NCBI GenBank assembly: GCA_963205275.1
Contig: CAUJIH010000033.1
Span: 1-43,369, forward strand
Reading direction: 5' to 3'
From: Verrucomicrobiota bacterium
GTDB taxonomy: Bacteria > Verrucomicrobiota > Verrucomicrobiia > Verrucomicrobiales > DEV007
DNA length: 43,369 bases
The notes beneath the pieces are model-generated. The model was given only the letters and a program-made list of their open reading frames with translations. It did no database searches and was not told the DNA's origin. Below are positions 8,807 through 17,040 of the stretch, one piece after another (the first letter of the stretch is position 1; every line of letters begins with the position of its first letter). The position numbers and the translations under genes were made by a program.

Positions 8807-8830
8807 GGGCATGAAGGAGCATGGATGCCC
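8807..8830. terminator. Weak hairpin between convergent genes
   Basis: GGGCAT (8807-8812) pairs with ATGCCC (8825-8830) around a 12-base loop, midway between the convergent channel and deacetylase genes. No T-run follows on either strand, so the terminator role is only suggested by position. Confidence 0.25.
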
Positions 8831-8871
8831 TCATCCACCTGAAGCGAGTCTATGCAGAAATCACCTGAACC

Positions 8872-9783
8872 TTACTCTAGGTTTAGTGCTTTCAGCGGGT
8901 TCGTACGATAGACTCGATCAACTGCTGTCTCGTCGAGTCCCAGATGCTGTCTCAGGTTTTTAGCGACCTGATGTCCTCGAATGGTGGATCCCGCTAGATT
9001 CGGCGATCCGGGCCGTCTGGCTACGCCTTGTTCATCAACCTCCACAGGTGCTCCGGAAAGATTGTAGAGCCCTGGTCCCAGACCGGCGGCCATAATTGCG
9101 TCAGACGTGAAAATCGTTCGTTCGACTCCCGATATCTGAAAGTAATTTCTCAAGGCGAAGAAGGGCACGTGCGCTCCATCGGGGATGTAACAGATCCAGA
9201 GGCGCTCTGCCAGCGATAGGACTCGCTGGATGAAATTGTCGTGGCGGGGGAGGGTGACAGGACAGCCGTTGCCGAGATGTGTGATCATGGATAGCCCTGC
9301 ATCCACCGCACGCTCCAGCGTCGGCAAATCGGGATCGCAATGACCCGCCGATACCGTGATGCCCTGCTCAACCAGATATCGCGTGGTCGCTGCGTCGGGG
9401 TCTCGTTCAGGAGCGAGCGTGATCAGTCGCACGAGTCCCTGCCCGGCGTCGAGAAGACGTGCGGCGTTCTCCGGGCTGGCGAGGATCGCATGCTCCGACG
9501 GATGGGCTCCGATATAACCGGGATTCGGGTTCAGGAAGGGGCCTTCGACGTGGAAGCCTCGTACCATCTTTCGGACCAGTTCATCTTCCTCTCGAAAACG
9601 CACGAGAGCTTTTAGCTTTTCACAGAGAGAATCGACCGAGTCAGTAATGAGCGTGGCGAGGATACCGTCGATTCCGTCTGCTGCCAGCGCTTCGCAGGCA
9701 CGATGAAAATCGGAGTCTGTAAGATCGAGCGAGCAAAAGTCGACGCCGGCGTAGCCATTGATCTGGAGGTCAAAGTAGGACAT
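8872..9783 (-). CDS. N-acetylglucosamine-6-phosphate deacetylase-like amidohydrolase
   Basis: It belongs to the NagA branch of the amidohydrolases, which remove acetate from GlcNAc-6-phosphate in amino-sugar catabolism. Visible motifs are DLQINGYAGVDF (NagA has Gln/Asn here instead of HxH), HVEGPFLNP (metal Glu), TVSAGHCD (His), MITHLGNGCP (His), FTSDAIMAAG (catalytic Asp) and GSTIRGH. At 303 residues it is about 70-80 shorter than classical NagA. The missing part is the N-terminal beta-sandwich that completes the small domain, since the protein begins directly at the first barrel strand. This short form may have a modified substrate. No nagB or PTS gene is adjacent, but the sialidase/aldolase operon at 18-23 kb could feed amino sugars to it. 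Confidence 0.82.
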   Translation of the reverse strand: MSYFDLQINGYAGVDFCSLDLTDSDFHRACEALAADGIDGILATLITDSVDSLCEKLKALVRFREEDELVRKMVRGFHVEGPFLNPNPGYIGAHPSEHAILASPENAARLLDAGQGLVRLITLAPERDPDAATTRYLVEQGITVSAGHCDPDLPTLERAVDAGLSMITHLGNGCPVTLPRHDNFIQRVLSLAERLWICYIPDGAHVPFFALRNYFQISGVERTIFTSDAIMAAGLGPGLYNLSGAPVEVDEQGVARRPGSPNLAGSTIRGHQVAKNLRQHLGLDETAVDRVYRTNPLKALNLE

Positions 9784-9887
9784 GGTTCAGAAATGATCGC
9801 CTCCACGAAAGAACGAAACGGCTTCGGAAGCAACTGTTTGCTCGACAAATAATCACTCGAAGTGGTTCGGTGAGCGAGTTTCACTCT

Positions 9888-11879
9888 TCACTCCACGATC
9901 TCCACCGGAGCCTCAGGCAGAGCGTCCAGGAAGGTCTTTCCGTAGCGCTTGGTCACGATGCGATTGTCGAGGATCACGACCATGCCCGAATCCTGACTGC
10001 TGCGGATGAGGCGCCCGACGCCCTGACGCAGTTTCAGCACCGCCTCGGGCAGACTGTAATCCATGAAGGAATTCCCTCCGTGTTCCTCGATCCATTCCAG
10101 TCGTGCCTGAATCAGGGGATGATCGGGCACGGCGAAGGGGAGACGGGTGATGATGACATTGCTCAGCGCCTTTCCTGGCACATCGACGCCCGTCCAGAAG
10201 CTGTCGGTACCGAAGAGGACGCTCGTCTCATCTTCTTTGAATTCCTCGACGAGCTGTCGGCGCGGTGTTCCGGTTCCCTGAACCAGCAAGCGGATTTTTT
10301 TCTCTTGAAAAAATTCCTCTAGTTCTGCGGCCAGCTTTTGGAGCAACTTATAACTGGTAAACAACACGAAGGCGCGGCCACCCGATTTTGAGGCGAAATG
10401 GCGGATCCACTTCGCCAGTGCTGCCTCATAGCCCCGCTCCTTTGGATCTGGTATCCCCTTGACCACATGAATCTCCATCTGGCGGGCATAGTCGAAAGGA
10501 CTGCCGATGCGCACGGCTTCGACCTCCTCTGCACCGACGCGACGACGAAAATATCCAAGATCGCGATCTCCGACGCCTAAGGTTGCGCTGGTAAAGATGC
10601 AGGCTCGTTGTCGCTGGAAGAATACCGGTCTCAGTAATTCAGCGACGTCGATGGGGGCTGCGTTGAGAGAAAGAGACTCTCGCTCGCTTTTTTCTACCCA
10701 GTAGACCAGCCCCTCATCCGATTGGTCGAGGAAGGTGGCCAATCCCGCTCGACAGTCGTTGAGGCGACGAGCCAATTCGGTCAGCTCAGCTTTCATCGTC
10801 TCTTTCGCGAGATCGGCGATCGCTCGGGCGCGGCGACTCACCTCGATCAGCCCACCACCGAGCGTGTCTTCGACCAGTTCCACATCTCGGACTCGGAATT
10901 CACGTCCTTGTTCACCCCATCGGCACCGCCCTTCGACGCGATCAAAAAACTCATCCACCGCATCCAGCAGGCCCATGGTGAGTCGTCGCCCGTCGGCGTC
11001 CCCCAGCAATTGAAAGAGTCCCTTTTTATTGCGTGGATTGTAGAGACGGTGAAGATCGAACTTCAACCCTGTCTGCGAAAGGGAAAAGCCAAGCTGCCGC
11101 GCGGCCACTTGCTCGAGCGTGTGAGCCTCGTCAAAAATGAGAAAGTCCCGGGCAAAGAGGAATCCGTCGCCCGACTCCTGAAATTCGCTCTGCGCATTGA
11201 GTAGAGTGAAAAAGAGCGTGTGATTCACCACTAAGACATGGGCATCAGAGACCTTCTTTTTTACCTCCTGATAAAAGCATACTCCCGAGCTAGCGCAGGT
11301 TTTTGGGGTGCAGGCATGACTCTCGCTGCATACCTGAGACCAGACCCTGGGAGAGGGAGTGAAATTGAGATCGCTCAAAGTCCCGTCCTTTGTGGTTTCG
11401 GCCCATTTCCAGATCTGTTCCAGCTCTTCCATCTCGGAGTGAGTGAACAGCTCCGGACCGCTAGACATGGCAATGCTCAGGCGTCGTGGGCACAGGTAGT
11501 TGCTGCGTCCCTTCAGGAGTACAGCGCGAAAAGGCTTCTTAAAAACTGACTTCAGAAGCGGAATGTCTTTCAAGATCAATTGCTCCTGCAGATTGATCGT
11601 ATGAGTGGATATGATGGCTTTCCGTCCCTCCTCTAGCGCCATACGAACGGCAGGAGCTAGGTAGGCAAGCGATTTTCCCACGCCCGTTCCCGCCTCCACG
11701 ACGAGTGGACGCTCCTCGTCCAGAGCACGTGCGACCGCCATCGCCATCTCGTACTGCTCCGGGCGGAACTCAAAGTCACCCAAAGTCGATAGCGCCCCGC
11801 TTTTTCCGAAAAAATCGGAAGTAAAGCGAAGGAGCGATGAGAGGTCTTCTCTTTTCCTCGGCGACTGCGAGTCACCCAT
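9888..11879 (-). CDS. DinG/YoaA-type ATP-dependent DNA helicase
   Basis: This superfamily 2 (XPD-like) 5'-3' helicase is expected to act in DNA repair or R-loop removal. Counted from the upstream GTG, a Q-motif (RPEQYEMAMAVA) is followed by Walker A VEAGTGVGKSLAYL (about residues 68-81), NYLCPRR and a Cys cluster (CSESHACTPKTC plus CFYQ) that would hold the 4Fe-4S cluster. Then come the DEAH box FLIFDEAHTLEQ, motif IV/V region GTDSFWTGVDVPG and motif VI LRQGVGRLIRS. The length (663 residues from ATG 11879) matches DinG-like proteins without the exonuclease domain. GTG 11897, six codons upstream, is an alternative start; neither has a good Shine-Dalgarno. It stands alone and is likely housekeeping. 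Confidence 0.92.
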   Translation of the reverse strand: MGDSQSPRKREDLSSLLRFTSDFFGKSGALSTLGDFEFRPEQYEMAMAVARALDEERPLVVEAGTGVGKSLAYLAPAVRMALEEGRKAIISTHTINLQEQLILKDIPLLKSVFKKPFRAVLLKGRSNYLCPRRLSIAMSSGPELFTHSEMEELEQIWKWAETTKDGTLSDLNFTPSPRVWSQVCSESHACTPKTCASSGVCFYQEVKKKVSDAHVLVVNHTLFFTLLNAQSEFQESGDGFLFARDFLIFDEAHTLEQVAARQLGFSLSQTGLKFDLHRLYNPRNKKGLFQLLGDADGRRLTMGLLDAVDEFFDRVEGRCRWGEQGREFRVRDVELVEDTLGGGLIEVSRRARAIADLAKETMKAELTELARRLNDCRAGLATFLDQSDEGLVYWVEKSERESLSLNAAPIDVAELLRPVFFQRQRACIFTSATLGVGDRDLGYFRRRVGAEEVEAVRIGSPFDYARQMEIHVVKGIPDPKERGYEAALAKWIRHFASKSGGRAFVLFTSYKLLQKLAAELEEFFQEKKIRLLVQGTGTPRRQLVEEFKEDETSVLFGTDSFWTGVDVPGKALSNVIITRLPFAVPDHPLIQARLEWIEEHGGNSFMDYSLPEAVLKLRQGVGRLIRSSQDSGMVVILDNRIVTKRYGKTFLDALPEAPVEIVE

Positions 11880-11955
11880 GTCTGTTAGAGAAATCACACC
11901 TCAAGCGATCCTCTGAAAATGGGCACTCGGCAAGGAGGATTCTACCATTGGGTGA

Positions 11956-12546
11956 TCAGGGCTTCGGCAGGAATCGCCACGTTCGCTCCATGTGCTGACG
12001 ATAGCTTTCGCCGAAGACGCGCAGCAGGTGTTGCTCCTCTTCACCTGCTTTGATCGAGGCACAGATGAAATGCAGCAGCAGGATGAAAAGCGAGAAAAAT
12101 GTCGGGAGGAGCAGAGTTGCTCCGATCAACATCATCATCTGAAAAGCGTAAATCGGATGGCGAATCGAGCGATAAGGACCAGACTTCACGAGCTCGGTCG
12201 TTCCTCCCTGATCGATTCCGATTCGCCAGGCGGCTCCCATCGCGGCGTAACACCAGAGAGTCGCCAGATAACCACCTACGATCAGAGCCAGTCCCGTTCC
12301 CCAAGCGATAGGACCCATCAAGACGAGATCTGCTGACTTCGCCCAGACAGGTTGCGCGATCCAGCCGAGCACCACGATCGTCCACCCCAGCCAGAGCAAT
12401 CTCTCGCGAGCGTTCTGCGGTTTCAGATTGGGCGTACGTCCGATTTTCTTTCGCACTCGTCTCGCCTGAATTAGGACTCCGCCCCAGTAGATGATCCCGG
12501 AGCTGGACACCAGGATACGCCTACACAATTCTCCGTCTAAGTCCAT
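11956..12546 (-). CDS. ICMT/PEMT-like integral membrane methyltransferase
   Basis: This is a multi-pass membrane protein of 196 residues with the conserved C-terminal block of isoprenylcysteine carboxyl methyltransferase-like enzymes: LVKSGPYRSIRHPIYAF, then the membrane segment TLLLPTFFSLFILLLHF and EEEQHLLRVFGESYRQH. Family members methylate lipids or small hydrophobic acids using S-adenosylmethionine at the membrane. Its ATG overlaps the stop of the acyltransferase gene by one base (TGATG), so translation is almost certainly coupled. It is the last gene of a three-gene operon with a secreted hydrolase and an acyltransferase, which hints at a lipid or acyl-chain substrate. Confidence 0.82.
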   Translation of the reverse strand: MDLDGELCRRILVSSSGIIYWGGVLIQARRVRKKIGRTPNLKPQNARERLLWLGWTIVVLGWIAQPVWAKSADLVLMGPIAWGTGLALIVGGYLATLWCYAAMGAAWRIGIDQGGTTELVKSGPYRSIRHPIYAFQMMMLIGATLLLPTFFSLFILLLHFICASIKAGEEEQHLLRVFGESYRQHMERTWRFLPKP

Positions 12547-13859
12547 CAGGAGACCCTCCTCTCGGTAATCAGATCGATGAATCGTTCTGCGATTTCTTTC
12601 ATCATCTCCGAAGGAACCACCCTTGGTCGATAGGTAAAGCCCAGATTTAAGCGACCTGCGAAACCGGTGACCCCGATCACGAAAGGAAGCGCAGGTCCCG
12701 TCGAGACGGCGCGAATATAATCACTGACTTCACTGGCGGCACATTCCCCTAGCTCTTTGATGCGGAAGTTCGTGATACTGCCCCAAGTGGGGTAGACTTT
12801 GCGATAGAAATTCCGACGACTCTCGGGCTTCTGACGAGCGTAGAAAATACGGCCTAGGCTGAATTCTAAGCGAGAAGTTAGATATGACTTTCGTCGTTTC
12901 ACCTCTTGTGTTTGCGCGCTCACGCCTTTGAGAACTTCGATCAGACTGGCCTCTTCTGGTACGGGATGAGTCACGGAAAACGAACCCAGATACAGACCGA
13001 AGTCTCGACGCCGACATTCCGGCAGTTCGCCTCGCAAATTGACGACACAGCCCGCTGCGATCTGAGATCGACGAGTTCCGTGGCGCTCCCAAGTAAAGGG
13101 CACGACAGCACGCAAGAGGGCTGCGAGGCAGAGATCGTTCACCGTCGCACCGTGACGATGCGCCAGCGCCAGAACCTTTGCTGTTTGCATTGTATCTAGA
13201 GAGCGACCGAACCAGTTGCATTGAGCATCATCTGTCGGGCAATCAGGAGATCGAAAGCAGCGTCGCATCCGCTGAAATTTCTGAAAGCTGAAGGCCATCC
13301 TCTTAAGTTGGGCCAGCGGACTACCGCGAGGAATTCGCCATTCCTTGCGCTGGGAAAGTTGCTGATTACGCAGTGGCTGGGGGGAAGAATCGCAATAGGC
13401 TTCAATCACTTCACCTAGCAGCCGAGAAATCGAGTCTGCATCTGCGACCGCGTGAAAGTAGACTAATCCCAAGAAACTGCTCTCACCTGCGGTAAGCAAA
13501 AAAAAGCGAAACGGTTCAAAGCTTGTTTTCCAGTCGAAAGGCTGATTCAGCTCATCTTCGATCACGCGGGAGAGTGTAGCAAAGGAATCGTCGCCGCCAT
13601 CCGACACGGCTATCTGAATCTGAGCGGTTCCTTCTTCGTATGCGTATCGTCCGCGCTTTTCATCGATCCGGCATCGATTCAGGCCTGTCAGTTTTAGCAC
13701 ATGCTCCACTGCCGACCTAAGCCGATCCAGAGTGATCTTTCTTTCCACTCGGATGACATGCACGGCATTGTAGGGATGGACCCCGGACCACTGGAGCATC
13801 GTCTGCTGAAATGCACTCAGCTTTCCCTGTGCGGAATCCGAGTGTGACGGTGTCCCCAT
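12546..13859 (-). CDS. HxxxD acyltransferase (condensation/PapA-like fold)
   Basis: The 437-residue protein looks like a CoA- or carrier-dependent acyltransferase of the chloramphenicol-acetyltransferase/condensation-domain superfamily. After FQQTMLQWSGVHPYNAVHV and TLDRLRSAVEHVL it carries the active-site motif YFHAVADADS (His136, Asp140; the usual first His of HHxxxD is Phe). Later blocks NDLCLAALLRAV and CVVNLRGELP resemble the latch and floor regions seen in the alcohol-acetyltransferase/PapA group. Such enzymes join an acyl chain to an alcohol or amine. It starts 18 bp after the hydrolase gene and overlaps the methyltransferase by one base, so it is the middle of an operon. Substrates are unknown. 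Confidence 0.7.
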   Translation of the reverse strand: MGTPSHSDSAQGKLSAFQQTMLQWSGVHPYNAVHVIRVERKITLDRLRSAVEHVLKLTGLNRCRIDEKRGRYAYEEGTAQIQIAVSDGGDDSFATLSRVIEDELNQPFDWKTSFEPFRFFLLTAGESSFLGLVYFHAVADADSISRLLGEVIEAYCDSSPQPLRNQQLSQRKEWRIPRGSPLAQLKRMAFSFQKFQRMRRCFRSPDCPTDDAQCNWFGRSLDTMQTAKVLALAHRHGATVNDLCLAALLRAVVPFTWERHGTRRSQIAAGCVVNLRGELPECRRRDFGLYLGSFSVTHPVPEEASLIEVLKGVSAQTQEVKRRKSYLTSRLEFSLGRIFYARQKPESRRNFYRKVYPTWGSITNFRIKELGECAASEVSDYIRAVSTGPALPFVIGVTGFAGRLNLGFTYRPRVVPSEMMKEIAERFIDLITERRVS

Positions 13860-13877
13860 AACGCGATACCGGAGTGA

Positions 13878-14450
13878 TTAACGACGCCGCTTTCCAGTCT
13901 TTGCCAGAATTTCGCGCATAACCATGGCCTGAGTCTCCTGTGCTTTATCCAGATTAAAGTGGTTGATCCCGTTTTTTCCAACGTTGATTTGGGCGATGCT
14001 GCCTTTAAATCCAGTGCCTTTTACGTAACTATCGGCATTTGAGCAGCGGTAGTTTACTACACGCTTCGCCCCTCGGGTGAAAACTCGCGTATGAGTCGGA
14101 TCGAGACCGATCACCAGTTCTGTCGGAATTCCATGATTTCCCAGATAGTTCGCGAGGTCCGTCACTGCGTCCGCGCCGAATGAGTGCCCGACGAGGATGA
14201 TAGGGTAGGATACTTTTTTCTGAGAGGCACGTCGAGTGATGTCGTTCGCGATCGATTTCCAGGCGAGGTAGCTGGTGGCCTTGGCATTGATTTTTCGGGA
14301 TTGAAGCTGCGCTGCCATATCGTTTAATCCCAAGGAAAATACGTCAAAACCACCTCGGAGAAAATAGACTTCTGCTCCATGAGACAGAGGAGTGAAGAAG
14401 AGGAGACTCGTGACAATCAGGAAGGTGTGGCAAAAGGATTTCTTCATCAA
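13878..14450 (-). CDS. Secreted small alpha/beta hydrolase (lipase/esterase-like)
   Basis: A clear signal peptide (HTFLIVTSLLFFTPLSHGA) precedes a short alpha/beta-hydrolase core of about 165 residues. The nucleophile elbow is ILVGHSFGAD (Ser90). A likely acid follows in IGLDPTHT (Asp117) and a likely His in GINHFNLDK (His164), so the full triad seems present. The Ser-to-His distance is short, as in minimal lipases and cutinase-sized enzymes. It is the first gene of the hydrolase-acyltransferase-methyltransferase operon, and the context suggests ester or lipid processing at the cell surface. The 9-bp inverted repeat at 14457-14506 lies immediately before its ATG and may regulate the operon. 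Confidence 0.72.
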   Translation of the reverse strand: MMKKSFCHTFLIVTSLLFFTPLSHGAEVYFLRGGFDVFSLGLNDMAAQLQSRKINAKATSYLAWKSIANDITRRASQKKVSYPIILVGHSFGADAVTDLANYLGNHGIPTELVIGLDPTHTRVFTRGAKRVVNYRCSNADSYVKGTGFKGSIAQINVGKNGINHFNLDKAQETQAMVMREILAKTGKRRR

Positions 14451-14456
14451 GAATAA

Positions 14457-14506
14457 AGACGGCGGTGAACCGTCGCGCTGACGATCAGCTTTTCATTCCG
14501 CCGTCT
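14457..14506. promoter_or_regulatory. 9-bp inverted repeat before the hydrolase operon
   Basis: AGACGGCGG (14457-14465) is matched by CCGCCGTCT (14498-14506). The first arm also forms a tighter hairpin with CCGTC at 14470-14474. The element starts 7 bases upstream of the minus-strand ATG and lies in the divergent region shared with the RidA gene. It could be an operator or a leader RNA structure that can switch between two pairings. Confidence 0.45.
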
Positions 14507-14633
14507 CCCTCTCCTTGTCAATGTCGAAAAAAGATGTATCCACAAATGCGAATTCGGATCAGCGTCTTGACCGATGTCTTGGAATCGTGTACCTCGAATC
14601 AACTTATTTTTCAACTCAACCCCACATTCGCTC

Positions 14634-15098
14634 ATGTCTGCAGAAGCTCGTATCAAAGAACTTGGAATCGAACTGCCCCCTCCTCCGGAAGCGGGTGGTG
14701 TCTATCAGCCGCTCGTCCGCGTCGGCAATCTAGCCTTCCTGTCTGGACATGGGCCCTGCATGGATGGGAAAACCTATCTGAAAGGGCGGGTAGGGGAAAA
14801 TCTCACCTTGGAGGAAGGTCAAGCGGCTGCACGGCAGGTGGGACTTTCTCTGCTGGCGACGATGAAGCGAGAGCTCGGATCACTCGACCGTGTTGCTCGG
14901 CTGGTGAAAACGCTCGCTTTGGTGAATAGCACGAACGATTTTACCCAGCAGCCACAGGTCGTGAATGGATTCTCGGAACTCTTTCGCGACATCTTTGGCG
15001 CTGAGGCCGGAGTCGGTGCTCGCAGCGCGATGGCCACGAACGTTCTGCCTGGGGGAATTCCGGTAGAAATCGAGATTATTATCGAACTCAAGGATTGA
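14634..15098 (+). CDS. RidA-family enamine/imine deaminase-like protein
   Basis: The 154-residue protein belongs to the YjgF/YER057c/UK114 (RidA) family, the longer subgroup with a preceding helix (RIKELGIELPPPPEAGGVYQPLV). Family blocks seen are LAFLSGHGP, LTLEEGQAAARQVGLSLLATM, VNSTNDFTQQPQVVNGFSEL and VEIEIIIELKD. RidA proteins hydrolyse reactive enamines such as 2-aminoacrylate made by PLP enzymes. I chose ATG 14634 rather than the in-frame ATG 14574 because homology begins there. It is followed after 27 bp by a PLP enzyme of the D-serine dehydratase/D-threonine aldolase family, a logical source of its substrate. No Shine-Dalgarno is seen. Confidence 0.85.
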   Translation: MSAEARIKELGIELPPPPEAGGVYQPLVRVGNLAFLSGHGPCMDGKTYLKGRVGENLTLEEGQAAARQVGLSLLATMKRELGSLDRVARLVKTLALVNSTNDFTQQPQVVNGFSELFRDIFGAEAGVGARSAMATNVLPGGIPVEIEIIIELKD

Positions 15099-15125
15099 GC
15101 ATCATCTTCCCCTGTCGCTAACCGT

Positions 15126-16253
15126 ATGAAAGAAATCGCTAATCTCGACCGAGTGCCGTCTCCTGCGCTCCTCTTCGATGCCGATGCTATCGAGAAAAAC
15201 ATCGCTCTGATGGTGAAGATCGCCGGAGGAGATGCAGAGCGTCTGCGTCCCCATATCAAAACTCACAAATGTGCGGAGATCCTGCGCCGTCAGATCGAAG
15301 TCGGAATTCGGCACGTGAAGGCCGCGACCATCGCCGAAGCGGAACTGTCCGCGATCGCTGGAGTGCCTGACGTGCTGATCTCTTATCCGCTGGTCGGTCC
15401 GGCGGCCACTCGCCTTCATGCTCTGACGGATCGCTACCCGAACACAAAATTTTCCGCTCTGGTCGATACAGAGTCGGCCCTCGCGGATCTGGTCCGCTCT
15501 GATGGGAAAACGGTGGATCTGTTCATCGATCTAGACGTCGGGATGCATCGCACTGGTGTCGGGCCTGGCCAACCAGCGGTTGCTCTCGCTCAGGTCCTAC
15601 TCGCGACTCCGGGGTTACGACTGGCGGGATTGCACGCCTATGATGGACACATTCACGATGCATCGCTCGACGCTCGCAAGGCTCAGTTTCAATCAGCGAT
15701 GGAGGCTCTGGATGCGACTCTGGCAGCGATGGAGTCAGCGGGGATAGAAATCCCCTTGATCGTCTCAGGAGGATCACCGACCTTCGCCCTTCACGCCGAG
15801 CGTGCTGCGCAGTCGTCTCGTCCTCATCAGTGTTCCCCCGGTACGACTGTTCTCTGGGATACCGGTTACGGAAACTGGTATCCCGATCTTCCCTTTGAAC
15901 CGGCAGCCTTTCTTCTCGTGCGGGTGATCAGTCATCCCCCCGCAGAACCAGGAGGAGGTCCCCGCATCTGCGTCGATCTGGGGCATAAGGCGGTAGCGGC
16001 TGAAAATCCTATCGCTAGCCGGGTTTTCTTTCCAGCCATCCCGAACGCTGAGTTCATCGGACAAAGCGAGGAACATCTCGTGCTGGGCGTGGACGATCTC
16101 GACGCTTGGCCTGTAGGTACTACCTTGCTGGGGATTCCGAAGCACGTCTGCCCGACCGTCGCCCTGCATCAGGAGGCACGAATCGTGCGGAGCGGTGCCG
16201 TCACTGACGAGGCTTGGCCCATCGGTGCCCGCGACCGACGGATTCACGTCTGA
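15126..16253 (+). CDS. PLP- and metal-dependent D-serine dehydratase / D-threonine aldolase family enzyme
   Basis: This is an alanine-racemase-fold enzyme of 375 residues acting on D-amino acids with a beta-hydroxyl group. The PLP lysine is in RPHIKTHK (Lys45). The barrel reads LFIDLDVGMHRTG, then GLHAYDGHIHD, IVSGGSPTF and VLWDTGYGNWY. The C-terminal metal site is KHVCPTVALHQ, giving His340 and Cys342. As I recall the family, His-x-Cys is the zinc/magnesium pair of D-serine (DSD1) and D-threo-hydroxyaspartate dehydratases, while the Alcaligenes-type D-threonine aldolase has His-x-Asp. That favours a dehydratase here, though both activities occur in the family. It is in tandem with RidA, which would clear the aminoacrylate or enamine product, and near a dipeptidase gene on the same strand. 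Confidence 0.85.
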   Translation: MKEIANLDRVPSPALLFDADAIEKNIALMVKIAGGDAERLRPHIKTHKCAEILRRQIEVGIRHVKAATIAEAELSAIAGVPDVLISYPLVGPAATRLHALTDRYPNTKFSALVDTESALADLVRSDGKTVDLFIDLDVGMHRTGVGPGQPAVALAQVLLATPGLRLAGLHAYDGHIHDASLDARKAQFQSAMEALDATLAAMESAGIEIPLIVSGGSPTFALHAERAAQSSRPHQCSPGTTVLWDTGYGNWYPDLPFEPAAFLLVRVISHPPAEPGGGPRICVDLGHKAVAAENPIASRVFFPAIPNAEFIGQSEEHLVLGVDDLDAWPVGTTLLGIPKHVCPTVALHQEARIVRSGAVTDEAWPIGARDRRIHV

Positions 16254-16271
16254 GAGCGTTCCTCGTGAATC
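16241..16271. terminator. Hairpin between convergent genes
   Basis: GATTCACG (16241-16248) pairs perfectly with CGTGAATC (16264-16271) around a 15-base loop. It straddles the stop codon of the PLP enzyme and the stop of the opposing proline-rich gene. It may end transcription from both sides, but there is no T-tract. Confidence 0.4.
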
Positions 16272-16965
16272 ATTGAGCCGCACCGCCCGATGGAGGTGTC
16301 TGCGGTTCATTGATCGGGATCGAGGGAGCATTCGGGCTGGGCGTTTCCGTGGGCGTCGCTATGATCGGGGAAACGGAGGTATACGGCGGAGACGCCTCTG
16401 GAGTGAAAGAAGGTTCAGTCGCCTTTTCTCCGCCGAGAATTTTTCGCCAGAACGAAACCTTCTTCTCTGGCTGGTTCACTGCCTGATTCGTCGCATCCTC
16501 AGCAGTCGATCTCTTTTTTCCCAAGAGAGAAAAAGAGAATTTCGGCTTCGTTGGTGTCGGATTCGGTACCGGCGATACATTTTCTACCGTCGGAGTATTG
16601 CCTCGACCTGTCTTGGGCCGGACTGGCTCGAACTCAGGGACGTAGGCATCGCGTCTCACGGTGGGAATAGGGCGATCTCCGCTCGGTGCCGACGGAGGGC
16701 GATGGACTTGCAGGTATTGCTCCGCTGTCGCGATCGTCGGCGGCTGAATGCTCGCTCCAGCCATTGATTCCATCACGGCTTTTTTCTGTCGGGCGAGATT
16801 CGCTGCCTTTTCGAGCTCAGTATTTTCTGCGGCTCGTGTCCAGCGAGCGTTTCCCTGCACTCCCCAACCCTCCGGAGGGGGCGTCTGCGAGATCGTCTCA
16901 TCCTCGCTGTTGCCAATGGATAAAAAAAGTGCTACAGCAAGCACTATCCAGATGAATTTGTTCAT
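16270..16965 (-). CDS. Proline/threonine-rich exported protein, unknown function
   Basis: This family is not recognised. From ATG 16965 the product (231 residues) starts with one hydrophobic segment (KFIWIVLAVALFLSIG), either signal peptide or anchor. A Lys/Ala-rich helical patch follows (ELEKAANLARQKKAVMESM), then long Pro/Ser/Thr-rich low-complexity sequence containing two similar basic patches, KFSFSLLGKKRS and KVSFWRKILGGEKA. The frame is open to 17064, but that would overlap the start of the dipeptidase on the other strand, and the hydrophobic start supports 16965. The composition suggests a periplasm-spanning linker or surface protein. It sits between the D-amino-acid genes on the opposite strand. 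Confidence 0.6.
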   Translation of the reverse strand: MNKFIWIVLAVALFLSIGNSEDETISQTPPPEGWGVQGNARWTRAAENTELEKAANLARQKKAVMESMAGASIQPPTIATAEQYLQVHRPPSAPSGDRPIPTVRRDAYVPEFEPVRPKTGRGNTPTVENVSPVPNPTPTKPKFSFSLLGKKRSTAEDATNQAVNQPEKKVSFWRKILGGEKATEPSFTPEASPPYTSVSPIIATPTETPSPNAPSIPINEPQTPPSGGAAQ

Positions 16966-17040
16966 TTTGTGACTTTTGATTGCATCATCCTCTCTTTCAT
17001 CTGATTTTTCAATCTTTTCCCGACTAATCCCGACTCTCCT

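Noticed and set aside
10722..11204. 160-codon plus-strand frame inside the DinG gene
   Set aside because: It is the antisense shadow of a well-supported helicase with all motifs in place.
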